Shown here in pieces: positions 43,026-54,013 of a DNA stretch of 64,000 bases. The DNA lies in the NCBI RefSeq assembly GCF_001431505.1, contig NZ_LDJP01000006.1, positions 1 through 64,000 on the forward strand, given 5' to 3'. The position numbers were made by a program, and so were the translations under genes. This stretch comes from Stenotrophomonas daejeonensis. Its GTDB lineage: Bacteria; Pseudomonadota; Gammaproteobacteria; Xanthomonadales; Xanthomonadaceae. Positions within the stretch are counted from its first letter, which is position 1; the number at the start of each line of letters is the position of its first letter. The notes below the pieces were generated by a model, which saw nothing but the letters and a program-made list of their open reading frames with translations, made no database searches and was not told the DNA's origin.

Positions 43026-43072
43026 GAACGAGTATCGCCGGCAGCGCCGGCCCCTGATCCGGGATGACCACC

Positions 43073-45658
<2,586 letters not shown>

Positions 45659-45665
45659 CCAGGCG

Positions 45666-45703
45666 GGCGCGGGGCGCGGGCATGGGTTGAAGTGCCCCGC
45701 GCC
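45666..45703 (+). terminator. GC-rich hairpin after clpB
   Basis: GGCGCGGGGC pairs with GCCCCGCGCC (10 bp, 18-base loop) 8 bases after the clpB stop. The following GCGCTTT is a weak T-run, so termination here is tentative. Confidence 0.4.
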
Positions 45704-45857
45704 GCGCTTTCCGGCCTCCCCCGGAGCGGGCAACGGACTGCCCAAAATAACGGATCCCGGCGCGGTTTTGGTTTCCGGCGATACGAAACGCCGGATGCGG
45801 TTTTGTGTCAGCATGGCCCTGCCGCCGGAGACGTTTCCCGGTGGAGGTATCGGGGGG

Positions 45858-48137
45858 ATGCCAATGCATCACTGGGCCACGACGCGGGGTGGAAGGATTC
45901 TGCTGTTGGGCAGTGTCTGCCTGCTGTTGCAGCAGGTGGCGGTTCCCTATCGGCTGGAACTGTGGAGCCATGCCGCACCGGCGTCGCTGGTGCACCTGCA
46001 CGTCGGCCTGCTGCTGGCCATCGCCATGCTCGACCGCGACCGCTGGGTGATGCCCGGCTGCTATGCGCTGATCATGCTGGGCTGGCTGGCGCGCGCATTG
46101 CACCTGGGGTACACGCCCGCGGAGCTGGGGGTGGGCTCGCTGGTTTCCGTGGTCGGCTGCGCATGGACGTACTGGTGCGCGCGGGTGGGCCTGAAACGGC
46201 CGGCGGCGCCGGGGCGCGAGCCGCTGTCGCAGGGCGACCTGCTCCGTTTCGCGCTGTTCGGCCTGCTGGTCTTCCCGCTGGGGCAGGCGCTGCTGGGCCT
46301 GCTGTACGGCCTGCCGTTCGGTACGGCCAGCCAGGTCAGCGGCCTGATCGAAACCCTGTTCGCCAAGTATTTCGGCGTGCTGGTGGTCACCTTGCCGGCG
46401 GTGGTGGCGTGGACCGAGCGGCGCCGGCCGGCGCTGGCCGGCCGCAACGGCCAGTGGGGGCTGCTGTTCCTGCTGGTGCTGGGCGGCGTGCTGAGCGTGG
46501 GCCTGAGCCGGGTGGTGCGCATCGACCTGAGCGGCACGCCCACCGGCGGCGCGGTGCTGACCGACTACCGCATCGCCGTGCTGGCGGTGCTGACCTGGTG
46601 CATGCTGCACATGCGGCTGGCGTTCGCGATGCCGCTGCTGGCGGCCACGCTGCTGTTGATGGTGGGCAACTTGGGGGGCGCGGCGATGCTCACCCGCACG
46701 CCGGTGGGCTTCCTCAACCTCGTGCACCTTGCGCTGGAAATGGGCATCGTGCTGATGGCGATGATGTACTACCTGCTGGCCAGCCGCGACCGCGAGGACA
46801 TGGCGCGGCGGCTGGACGAGCAGGCCCGGCGCGATTCGTTGACCGGCCTGCCCAACCTGCGCGCGTTGCGGCGGCAGGCCGGGCAGCGGCCGGAGGCATG
46901 CGGGCTGGCCTGCCTGCTGCTGGACCAGGCCGACACGCTGACGGTGGGCTACGGCCTGGGTGCGCAGACCCGGGTGATGACCGAGGTGGCCGCACGGTTG
47001 GAAGCCCACGACGTGCAGTCCTGCTACCTGGGCAGCGGGCAGTTCGCATTGCTGGCCGAATGCGGCGGCAGGATCGATTGGGGCGCGCTGCTGCGCGACA
47101 TCGAACAGCCCGGCTTCCTCGTGGAGGGGCAGAACGTGCGCCTGTTGCCGTACCTGGGCGTGGCGCGCTTCGGCGGCGACACCGGGCTGGACCTGGACGC
47201 CGCGCTGATGCTGGCCTCCAGCCTCGCGTTCGAGGCGCGCGCCAGCAACGAGGTCGAGCCATTGTTCGCCAACGCCGAGCGCGCCACCCTGCAACAGGCA
47301 CAGGCGCGCCTGCACGGGGCCAGCGCGGCCCTGGCCCACCTGCGCCGCCCCGACGGGCTGGTGCTGTTCTTCCAGCCGGTGCTGCCGTTGGGCGAGTTGC
47401 GGCTGGGTGGGCGCATCGTCGGCGAAGTGCTGTGCCGCCTGCGCGACGAGCAAGGCGAACTGCTGCGGCCGGACCGGTTCCTGCCGGCGGTCGAGGCCGC
47501 GCGGCGCGGGCCGGAGCTGGATCTGGCGGTGGTGGCCGAGCTGTTCGCGCAACTGCGGCGGTCGCCGGAGCTGGTGGCGGCCTGCGGCCGCATTTCGGTG
47601 AACCTGACCGGGCAGAGCCTGGCCTCGGAGAGCTTCCGCGTGCGCCTGCTGGAACTGCTGGAGCAGGCGCCGCTGCGGTTGTCGCGGCTGTGCTTCGAGA
47701 TCACCGAGACGGTGGCCATCTTCACCGCCGAGCAGGCCAGCCTGCTGCTGGACGAACTGCGCGTGCGCGGCTGCCGCATCGCCATCGACGACTTCGGCGT
47801 GGGCATGCAGAGCTTCGCCCGGCTCAAGGAGCTGCCGGTGGACATCATCAAGATCGACGGCTCGTTCGTGCGCAACCTCACCCGCGACCCGCGCGACTAC
47901 GCGATGGTGCAGGCCTCGGTGGCGGTGGCGCGCGCCTGCGGCGCCGAGGTGGTGGCCGAATACGTCGAGGACGAGGACACCGCCGCCTGCCTGCGCAAGC
48001 TCGGCGTGCACTGGGGGCAGGGCTACCTGTATGCCCGGCCGATGCCGCTGCGGGAAGGGTTGTGCTGGACCTGCGCGCAGGCCGATGGCGCCATCAGGGA
48101 AGACGCGGAGCCGCAGCCGCAGATGAACCTGCTCTGA
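45858..48137 (+). CDS. Membrane protein with degenerate GGDEF and EAL-like (EVL) domains
   Basis: 759 residues. About nine or ten membrane helices (1-310) resemble a MASE1-type sensor. The GGDEF-like domain reads GSGQF at 392-396 and cannot make cyclic-di-GMP. In the EAL domain the name motif is EVL (523-525), while NLTGQSL, FEITET, Asp644-Asp645 in DDFGVG and the QGYLYARPMPL loop are kept. It may be a weak phosphodiesterase or a cyclic-di-GMP receptor. Start 45858 follows GGAGG 12 bases upstream. Confidence 0.87.
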   Translation: MPMHHWATTRGGRILLLGSVCLLLQQVAVPYRLELWSHAAPASLVHLHVGLLLAIAMLDRDRWVMPGCYALIMLGWLARALHLGYTPAELGVGSLVSVVGCAWTYWCARVGLKRPAAPGREPLSQGDLLRFALFGLLVFPLGQALLGLLYGLPFGTASQVSGLIETLFAKYFGVLVVTLPAVVAWTERRRPALAGRNGQWGLLFLLVLGGVLSVGLSRVVRIDLSGTPTGGAVLTDYRIAVLAVLTWCMLHMRLAFAMPLLAATLLLMVGNLGGAAMLTRTPVGFLNLVHLALEMGIVLMAMMYYLLASRDREDMARRLDEQARRDSLTGLPNLRALRRQAGQRPEACGLACLLLDQADTLTVGYGLGAQTRVMTEVAARLEAHDVQSCYLGSGQFALLAECGGRIDWGALLRDIEQPGFLVEGQNVRLLPYLGVARFGGDTGLDLDAALMLASSLAFEARASNEVEPLFANAERATLQQAQARLHGASAALAHLRRPDGLVLFFQPVLPLGELRLGGRIVGEVLCRLRDEQGELLRPDRFLPAVEAARRGPELDLAVVAELFAQLRRSPELVAACGRISVNLTGQSLASESFRVRLLELLEQAPLRLSRLCFEITETVAIFTAEQASLLLDELRVRGCRIAIDDFGVGMQSFARLKELPVDIIKIDGSFVRNLTRDPRDYAMVQASVAVARACGAEVVAEYVEDEDTAACLRKLGVHWGQGYLYARPMPLREGLCWTCAQADGAIREDAEPQPQMNLL

Positions 48138-48144
48138 GAAGGCG

Positions 48145-48160
48145 CCGCCACCGGTGGCGG
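48145..48160. terminator. Palindrome between convergent genes
   Basis: CCGCCACC/GGTGGCGG is a perfect 16-base palindrome between the GGDEF/EVL gene and the convergent NAD(P)-binding gene. It could form a short two-way terminator; there is no T-run. Confidence 0.3.
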
Positions 48161-48180
48161 GGGCGACGCTTCCGTCCGCA

Positions 48181-48831
48181 TCACCAGGCGATGGTGAAGC
48201 GCTGGCGCACGTGGCGCGGCTGTTCCAGTTCGTCGGCCACGGCCACCGCCAGGTCGGCCGGGCTGATCGTGCCCGGGCCGTCGGCGGCCATCAGCGGGGT
48301 GTCGGTGCCGCTGCGGTAGCGGCCGGTGCGCTCGATGGGGCCGCCGGCATGGAAGGCGACGGGCGGGCTGAGGAAGGTCCAGGCCAGCGCCGTTTCCTGC
48401 CGCAGTTCGTCCAGCGCATCGCGCGCGGCGCGGGCGCCTTCGCGGTAGTCGGCGGGAAAGTCCGGGGCATCCACCAACTGCGTGCCATCGGCGGCCAGCA
48501 GGCTGCCGGCGCCGCCGACCACGAGGTAGCGCTTCACGCCGGCGGCGGTGGTGCCGGCGACGATGGCGCGCGAGCCGCGCATGAAGTCGCGGTACAGGTC
48601 CGGGTTGTTCCAGCCGGCGTTGTAGGCACTGACCACCGCGTCGCTGCCGGCCACCGCCGCCTGCACCTGCGCGGCGTCCTGCACGTCGGCGCGGACCACG
48701 CGCAGGCGTTCGCGCGCGGCGAGTTTCTCCGGGTGGCGGGCCAGCGAGGTGACCTCGTGGCCGCGGGCCAGCAGTTCTTCGAGCAGGGCGCGGCCGACGA
48801 AGCCGGTGGCGCCGATCAGGGCGATTTTCAT
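48181..48831 (-). CDS. NAD(P)-binding NmrA/YwnB-like oxidoreductase
   Basis: A 216-residue atypical short-chain dehydrogenase: Rossmann motif MKIALIGATGFVGRALLEEL, LVVGGAGSL and a C-terminal KD-like RFTIAW. It lacks the classical YxxxK, as in NmrA-like sensors and flavin/quinone reductases of this class. Substrate unknown. It is divergent from a LysR gene (124-base gap), the common layout for a regulator and its target. Confidence 0.85.
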   Translation of the reverse strand: MKIALIGATGFVGRALLEELLARGHEVTSLARHPEKLAARERLRVVRADVQDAAQVQAAVAGSDAVVSAYNAGWNNPDLYRDFMRGSRAIVAGTTAAGVKRYLVVGGAGSLLAADGTQLVDAPDFPADYREGARAARDALDELRQETALAWTFLSPPVAFHAGGPIERTGRYRSGTDTPLMAADGPGTISPADLAVAVADELEQPRHVRQRFTIAW

Positions 48832-48955
48832 GGGGAGTCCTCAAGCGGGATGGGAGGGCGCCAGTGTCCCCCCGTGGCCGTGGCGGCGGCAGTCCGCGGG
48901 CGCCACAATCACCTTGAAGCTGCGCTTCACGACGCGGCGCCGACGGGAGAGGGTG

Positions 48956-49861
48956 ATGGAGAATTTCAGGCGCATGGCGCTGTTCGCGCAGGTGGTCCAG
49001 CACGGCTCGATGAGCGCGGCGGCGCGCGCGCTGGGCATGAGTACCTCGGCGGTCAGCCAGCAGTTGCGCACATTGGAGCGCGAGGCCGGGGTGGCGCTGC
49101 TGCACCGTTCCACCCGGCGGCTGGCGCTGACCGACGTGGGCAGCCGCTATTACACGGCCTGCGTGCGGCTGCTGGATGCGGCCGGCGAGGCCGAGGCCGA
49201 GCTTTCCGCCGCGCGCCATGCACCCAGCGGCGAGCTGCGCCTGTCCGCGCCGCTGGGCATGGCCGACCACATCGGCCCGGCGCTGGGCGGCTGGCTGCGC
49301 GACAACCCGCAATTGCGCCTGTACCTGCATTTCGAGGATGGCTGGACCGACCTGGTGCAGGCCCGCATCGACCTGGCGCTGCGTTTCGGCCGGCTGCCGG
49401 ACAGCGACTGGATGGCGCAGCGACTGGGCGTCCTGCAGCGCTGGCCCTGCGCCGCGCCGGAGTGGCTGCAGCGGCATGGCGCGCCGTCCGATCCGCTGCA
49501 GGTGCCGGCCAGCGACTGGCTGGGGCTGGCGCAGGTGCCGGGGCTGGCGTGGCGGCATCGGGTGTCCGGACAGGAACGGCAGGTGCCGGCGCACCCGCGC
49601 ATCGTCAGCCACAACCAGCCGGCGGTGCGCCAGCTGTGCGAGTCGGGACTGGGCGTGGCGGTGCTGACCTGCCTGGACGTGATACCGCTGCTGGCCGACG
49701 GCCGGCTGGTGCGGCTGCTGCCCGAGTGGGCTCTCCCGCCGCTGCCGGTATGGGCGGTGACGCCGCACCGGCAGACCCAGCCGGCCAAGGTCCGCCAGGC
49801 AATCGAGCTGCTCGGCGACCACCTGGCGCAGATGCCCGACGCTGCCGACACCTGCGGCTGA
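48956..49861 (+). CDS. LysR-family transcriptional regulator
   Basis: 301 residues. The N-terminal winged helix (MENFRRMALFAQVVQHGSMSAAARALGMSTSAVSQQLRTLE) and the LysR substrate-binding domain (about 90-290) are complete. GGGAGAGGG precedes ATG 48956. It most likely controls itself and the divergent NmrA-like gene. The ligand is unknown. Confidence 0.92.
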   Translation: MENFRRMALFAQVVQHGSMSAAARALGMSTSAVSQQLRTLEREAGVALLHRSTRRLALTDVGSRYYTACVRLLDAAGEAEAELSAARHAPSGELRLSAPLGMADHIGPALGGWLRDNPQLRLYLHFEDGWTDLVQARIDLALRFGRLPDSDWMAQRLGVLQRWPCAAPEWLQRHGAPSDPLQVPASDWLGLAQVPGLAWRHRVSGQERQVPAHPRIVSHNQPAVRQLCESGLGVAVLTCLDVIPLLADGRLVRLLPEWALPPLPVWAVTPHRQTQPAKVRQAIELLGDHLAQMPDAADTCG

Positions 49862-50260
49862 CCGAACGCGGGACCGGGAAACGTGCCTTGGTCCTGCAGC
49901 AACGGGCCGCCGCGACTGCGACCTGGGCGAGGGCCGGATCGTGCGGCTGTCGCATCCGCCGCGCCGCAAAGCGGCCGCCTGCCGCCAACGAGCGTGGAAG
50001 TGGTGGCGCTGTGCCGGCAGGGCGCATTCGACGACCTCGATGCCGGCTTTGGCGAATTGTTCGGCCGGGGCCACCGGGCAAGGGGCGCACGCCGCTGACC
50101 GGTTGCGACGATCCATCGCCGGCCGTGGCCGGGCGAGTGTGGTGTGCATCCGCCATTGCAGCCACCATCGGCCCGCAGGGAAGGGCGTTCGGGTTTTTCT
50201 TTTGTCGCTCCGGCTTGGCTTTCCACGATCAAGCAAGTGTGCCCACTTGATCGAGAAGCC
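49862..50260. other. 399-bp intergenic region before the cytolysin cluster
   Basis: I find no convincing gene here. Short open frames exist on both strands (for example 49883-50098 plus) but lack ribosome sites and recognisable domains. The last 40 bases carry an inverted repeat (50226-50253) directly before the first gene of the cluster. The region probably holds the cluster promoter, which I cannot place with confidence. Confidence 0.6.
50226..50253. promoter_or_regulatory. 8-bp inverted repeat before the IPT-like gene
   Basis: CGATCAAG (50226-50233) and CTTGATCG (50246-50253) form a perfect inverted repeat with a 12-base spacer, ending 7 bases before the ATG at 50261. The likely ribosome site GAGAAG abuts it. 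It could be an operator or an RNA hairpin affecting translation. Confidence 0.4.
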
Positions 50261-51421
50261 ATGCATCCCTCGTTGCCATTGATTTCCTGCCCGTGCCCGG
50301 CACGGGCATTGCCGTGGCTGGTCCTTGCCCTCGCCGCCGGGTTTCCGGTGCGTGCAGGCGGCGAAGCCATGCCCTCCCGTTCCGCGACGGTGCAGTTACG
50401 CCAGCCAGATACGGCCAATCGCGTGCCGGCGCCCGCGGCGGAATTGCGCGAAGGCCGCCAGTTGCAGCCCGCAGGCCAGATACGGATGTCCGCGCCGGTA
50501 AGCCAGGTACGCAGCGGCGTGCAGGACCCGGTGGCAGTGCAGCGGATACGGTTGCAGGGCATGCGCCAAGCCATGCCGGCCAGGCTCGCCGCATCGCCGG
50601 CGGCGTTGCGCGCGGCCCTGCCCGGCATCCATGCGCTCAGTGGCCAGCATGGCGGGACCTTCGAGCCGGGCGGCCGCTACCTGATCGAAGGCAACGGCTT
50701 TGGCGAGCGCACCGGTACCGTGACCCTGCGCGGCAACGGCATGCGCGCGATCGACCTGCAGGTCATCACCTGGACCCCGGCGTACATTATGGTGGACGTG
50801 CCGGCCGACATTTCCGGCGTCCCCGACCTGCCGCGCGTGGAGTTGACCGTCGCCAGCCCGGCGGCACGACCGCTGGTATCGCGCGCCTTCGGTTTCCACG
50901 CCGCCCGCGAAACCGTGCCGCTTCCGGGCATTCCAGTGGATGCGTTGCGGTTGGACAGGGGGTACATGGGCAACCAGACGAAGGTGGAATATCGCCTGGG
51001 CGGGCGCGATGGCACTTTCAGGGTGCTCAGAGCGACGCATGACCCGGATCGCATGGGGTGCGATGACCGTGCGCGCGACCTGTACGACAACCGGAAGGTG
51101 CCGCTGGCACCCGGTTTCGAAGTGGTGTCCATCAGTTGGAGCCATGACCCGTTGCGCAACCTCGAAACATCGGCGACCCACCAGACCGCTCTGGGCCGCT
51201 ACGACTTCCGCTGGGACGATGGCAATACCGCCGTTTTCACTTCCGGCGTGCAGCGTACCTATGCCAAGAAGACCTCTTTTTCGTTCAATCCGATCGTCGA
51301 GTGGCTGCCGATGATGGGGGAGCACTATCCGCAGGTCAGGCCCGGAGGTGCGGTCTGCACGTCGCGCTACGTTGCCACCATCCATGCCAGCGGCCCGCGG
51401 GGAATGAAACCGGTGCCGTGA
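50261..51421 (+). CDS. Secreted IPT/TIG-like protein, first gene of the cytolysin cluster
   Basis: 386 residues. A signal peptide (about 1-34, ARALPWLVLALAAGFPVRAG) is followed by a low-complexity Gln/Arg/Ala stretch (35-118). An immunoglobulin-like IPT/TIG domain at about 121-213 is suggested by GGTFEPGGRYLIEGNGFGERTG and VTWTPAYIMVDVPADISGV. The rest (214-386) is a beta-rich region of unknown family with a Cys pair (267, 366). It lies 78 bases before the cytolysin gene on the same strand, so it may be its partner or chaperone; this is inference. Confidence 0.72.
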   Translation: MHPSLPLISCPCPARALPWLVLALAAGFPVRAGGEAMPSRSATVQLRQPDTANRVPAPAAELREGRQLQPAGQIRMSAPVSQVRSGVQDPVAVQRIRLQGMRQAMPARLAASPAALRAALPGIHALSGQHGGTFEPGGRYLIEGNGFGERTGTVTLRGNGMRAIDLQVITWTPAYIMVDVPADISGVPDLPRVELTVASPAARPLVSRAFGFHAARETVPLPGIPVDALRLDRGYMGNQTKVEYRLGGRDGTFRVLRATHDPDRMGCDDRARDLYDNRKVPLAPGFEVVSISWSHDPLRNLETSATHQTALGRYDFRWDDGNTAVFTSGVQRTYAKKTSFSFNPIVEWLPMMGEHYPQVRPGGAVCTSRYVATIHASGPRGMKPVP

Positions 51422-51499
51422 CGGGCGTGTCGCCTTTGCATGGCTTTTCCCGATCCAACCGGTGTCGGCAATCTGCCGTCCTTCCCGCGAGACAGCCCG

Positions 51500-53245
51500 A
51501 TGTTCGCAAAACGCAATGCAACGATGTTTCTGTCCACTGCCGTCATCGCCATGGTGGCAGGCGCCGTGCAGGCACAGAACGCTCCACTCCGGATCAATGC
51601 CGGCACGGCGCAGCGCCAGCAGGATGTGCGGGCACTGCAATTCAGCAACAAGGCGCTTGCCAACAGCGTGAAAATCAATACCGGAAGGGTCAGCCACGAG
51701 CGCTCCTTCGGCGGTACGAGGCTGCGCACCACCCTGGTGTTGAACCCGGATTCGCCGCTGGCGCGCACCCGCCGCGGCGGGGGCAATGGCGAACTCCAGT
51801 CCAGTGGCAGCAGCCGGCAAGAGCCATCGGGCGATGGGTTGGTCTGCACCAGCACCAATACGCGGCTGAGCCTGGACAACGACAGCTTCAAGGTTGCCGC
51901 CACCAGCGCGCAGGCCAGCAAGCTCTATCCGGGCGCGGTCTATGACTTCAAAAATTTTTTCGACGGGCGGATGAACCCGGCCACGGGCGCGCGCCATCCC
52001 GTCCGCATCGTCGCCAGCAACGTGCCGGGCATGGCCGACCGGGGCACCGGCACCTACGAGGTGGTCGAGCAGCCCATGCAGAGCTCCATCAGCAACGGCG
52101 TCAACCGCCTCACCGGGCGCATGCCGGCCGGCAGCAGGCAGATGCAGTCCTATGCCGCCGATGTCTATCAACTGAGCAACGCCGCCGAAACCCAGCTCAA
52201 GCTCGGCGCGAGCGCGGCCTCCTATGGCGTCAGTGCCGAAGCGGTCTATGGCAGCCGGCAGCGCGATGGCGAACAGGAATTCCTGGTGGACGTCACGCAG
52301 GAGATGTACACCTTGTCCGTCGAGCCGGATGCGCGCGGCATCTTCGTCGATCCGGCGGTGGCCACGCAGGGCGACAAGGTCATGCTGGGCACCGTCACCT
52401 ACGGCCAACGCCTGCTCCTTTCGGTCAAGACCCGCTACAAGGACGGCCTGTCGGCGGTCAATGCGCAGGCCCGGTTCAGCAGCCCCTTCGCCAAGGCATC
52501 GGCCAGCCTGGAAAGCCTGCAGAAGAGCTTCAGCGAGGAAACCAGCGTCCGCGTGTACGCCGTCGGCGGCAACAGCCCCGGCTTCGGCCCGCCGCAGCGG
52601 ATCGATGACATCAAGGCATGGCTGGACGACTACTTCCGCAACACCCACCTGGGCAACCCGCAGCCGATCCGGTACCAGTTCGTCAACATGAACAACGAGA
52701 TCGTGCGGGCCGAAAGCGCCACCGACAACTTCGTCACCCGCAACTGCGTGCCGGAGGAGGTGACCCTCACCCTCACGCTGGAAAGCATCAAGAACCTTTC
52801 GGGGAACGACTACACCCGCGATGAAGTGGTGAAGTTCGGCACCCGCCAATTGGTGGCCGCGCACGTGGGCACCCAGCGCTACTGGCCGGCCAATGGCGAC
52901 TACCCGCATTCCATCTGCTGGTGGGGCGACGAGGGCAACGTCGGCAACGGTTGCAAGCCGGTGCGTGAATTCAACGGCAGCATCAACGTTGGCGAGAGCC
53001 GCGTGTTCAGGCTCAAGGCGCGCGACATCGGCGATGGCGATTTCGTCAACATCCATACCGACTACATCGCCATGTACCGCACCCGGGCGGGCGGCAGTAC
53101 CAACAGCCGGCGCGACGTGGACAACACCCGCATCTGGCTCAAGCGCGAGGTGATGGCGGCCGACAGCAAGGGGTTCCTCAAGCAGGTGGACATCCCGTTC
53201 AATGGGCGCACGTTCCGCTATACCTACCGGGCCACGCTCCAATGA
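51500..53245 (+). CDS. Cholesterol-dependent-cytolysin-like pore-forming protein
   Basis: 581 residues with a signal peptide ending at VQA (25). Residues about 130-410 match the thiol-activated cytolysin core in order: KLYPGAVYDFKNFF (141-154), NVPGM (174-178), a TMH1-like segment before QEFLVDVTQEMYTLSVE (259-275), VTYGQRLLLSVKTRY (299-313), a TMH2-like segment, and RVYAVGGN (351-358) with the Gly-Gly turn, then PIRYQFVNMNNEI (389-401). The membrane-binding domain 4 and its ECTGLAWEWWR undecapeptide are absent; residues 411-581 are a different beta-rich domain. It probably oligomerises and makes pores, but the target membrane is unknown. ATG 51500 best fits the signal peptide. Confidence 0.82.
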   Translation: MFAKRNATMFLSTAVIAMVAGAVQAQNAPLRINAGTAQRQQDVRALQFSNKALANSVKINTGRVSHERSFGGTRLRTTLVLNPDSPLARTRRGGGNGELQSSGSSRQEPSGDGLVCTSTNTRLSLDNDSFKVAATSAQASKLYPGAVYDFKNFFDGRMNPATGARHPVRIVASNVPGMADRGTGTYEVVEQPMQSSISNGVNRLTGRMPAGSRQMQSYAADVYQLSNAAETQLKLGASAASYGVSAEAVYGSRQRDGEQEFLVDVTQEMYTLSVEPDARGIFVDPAVATQGDKVMLGTVTYGQRLLLSVKTRYKDGLSAVNAQARFSSPFAKASASLESLQKSFSEETSVRVYAVGGNSPGFGPPQRIDDIKAWLDDYFRNTHLGNPQPIRYQFVNMNNEIVRAESATDNFVTRNCVPEEVTLTLTLESIKNLSGNDYTRDEVVKFGTRQLVAAHVGTQRYWPANGDYPHSICWWGDEGNVGNGCKPVREFNGSINVGESRVFRLKARDIGDGDFVNIHTDYIAMYRTRAGGSTNSRRDVDNTRIWLKREVMAADSKGFLKQVDIPFNGRTFRYTYRATLQ

Positions 53246-53892
53246 CGAACATGCATGCATCCCTGCCGTGGTTGTTGGCAGCCATGCTTGCTGCCTGCGG
53301 CGGTGCCAGTGGAGGCCCGGCGCAGGCCGGGCCTTCCGCGCCGGCTGCACCGGCCACCCCGTTGCCACCAGCAAGCGATGGCAATGCCAACCTCGACCCG
53401 GACATGCTTCCCCCCCGCATCCAGTGCGCGCGCGTACCGTGCGGGGATACCCCGCCGGCATCGGCCAGGTCGCGTGCGCGGGAGTTGTTCGAGCGATACC
53501 CCGGCTTCGCCTTCGACCCGGCCCCGGCCGGTGCGCTGCTCACCCCCGCCCTTCATGCGTTGTTGCAGCGCGACCAGGCCTGCGCCGACGAACACGGCAT
53601 GTGCGCCATCGGCGCCGACCCGTGGAGCGCCGCGCAGGACGGCCAGATGGGGGAGGTGCTGGGCTATCGCACCCTTGAAGTGCAGCGCCGGGTGATGGGG
53701 TCGCCCACGCATGCCCGGGTGGAGGTGTGCTTCCGTTTCATCCTGGAACCGCAATCGCCGCAGCAGCGTTGCGCCACCCTGGCAATGGAGCGCAGATTGC
53801 ATGGCCCGTGGCAGGTGGATGACCTGGTTGATGCCCAGGGCCAGTCGCTGCGGCAGTTGCTGCTGCATGCCGACGCGCCGCAGGCAGAGTAG
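53242..53892 (+). CDS. Lipoprotein, DUF3828-like, coupled to the cytolysin gene
   Basis: 216 residues. The lipobox LAAMLAAC ends at Cys19, then a Pro/Ala-rich tether (20-55). The folded part resembles DUF3828 (FDPAPAGALLTPALHALLQRDQACAD...GADPWSAAQDGQMGEVLGY...HARVEVCFRFILE). The ATG overlaps the cytolysin TGA (ATGA), so the two are produced together. A membrane-tethered partner of a secreted pore-former could be an immunity protein or an assembly factor; I cannot decide between them. ATG 53251 is an alternative start. Confidence 0.72.
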   Translation: MTNMHASLPWLLAAMLAACGGASGGPAQAGPSAPAAPATPLPPASDGNANLDPDMLPPRIQCARVPCGDTPPASARSRARELFERYPGFAFDPAPAGALLTPALHALLQRDQACADEHGMCAIGADPWSAAQDGQMGEVLGYRTLEVQRRVMGSPTHARVEVCFRFILEPQSPQQRCATLAMERRLHGPWQVDDLVDAQGQSLRQLLLHADAPQAE

Positions 53893-54013
53893 CGCCTGCC
53901 GCCACCGGCCTTGCCCGGGAAGAGCGCAGGCCGTGTCGTCTTTGCGCGCTGTTTTCCGATTCCTCTGTTGACGCCGCATTCCGCGGCGCATGCCTTCCTG
54001 GAGGAACGTGTCG

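Noticed and set aside
49883-50098. Short plus-strand frame after the LysR gene
   Set aside because: No ribosome site, no recognisable domain, and composition typical of non-coding GC-rich sequence; possibly a gene remnant but not supportable.
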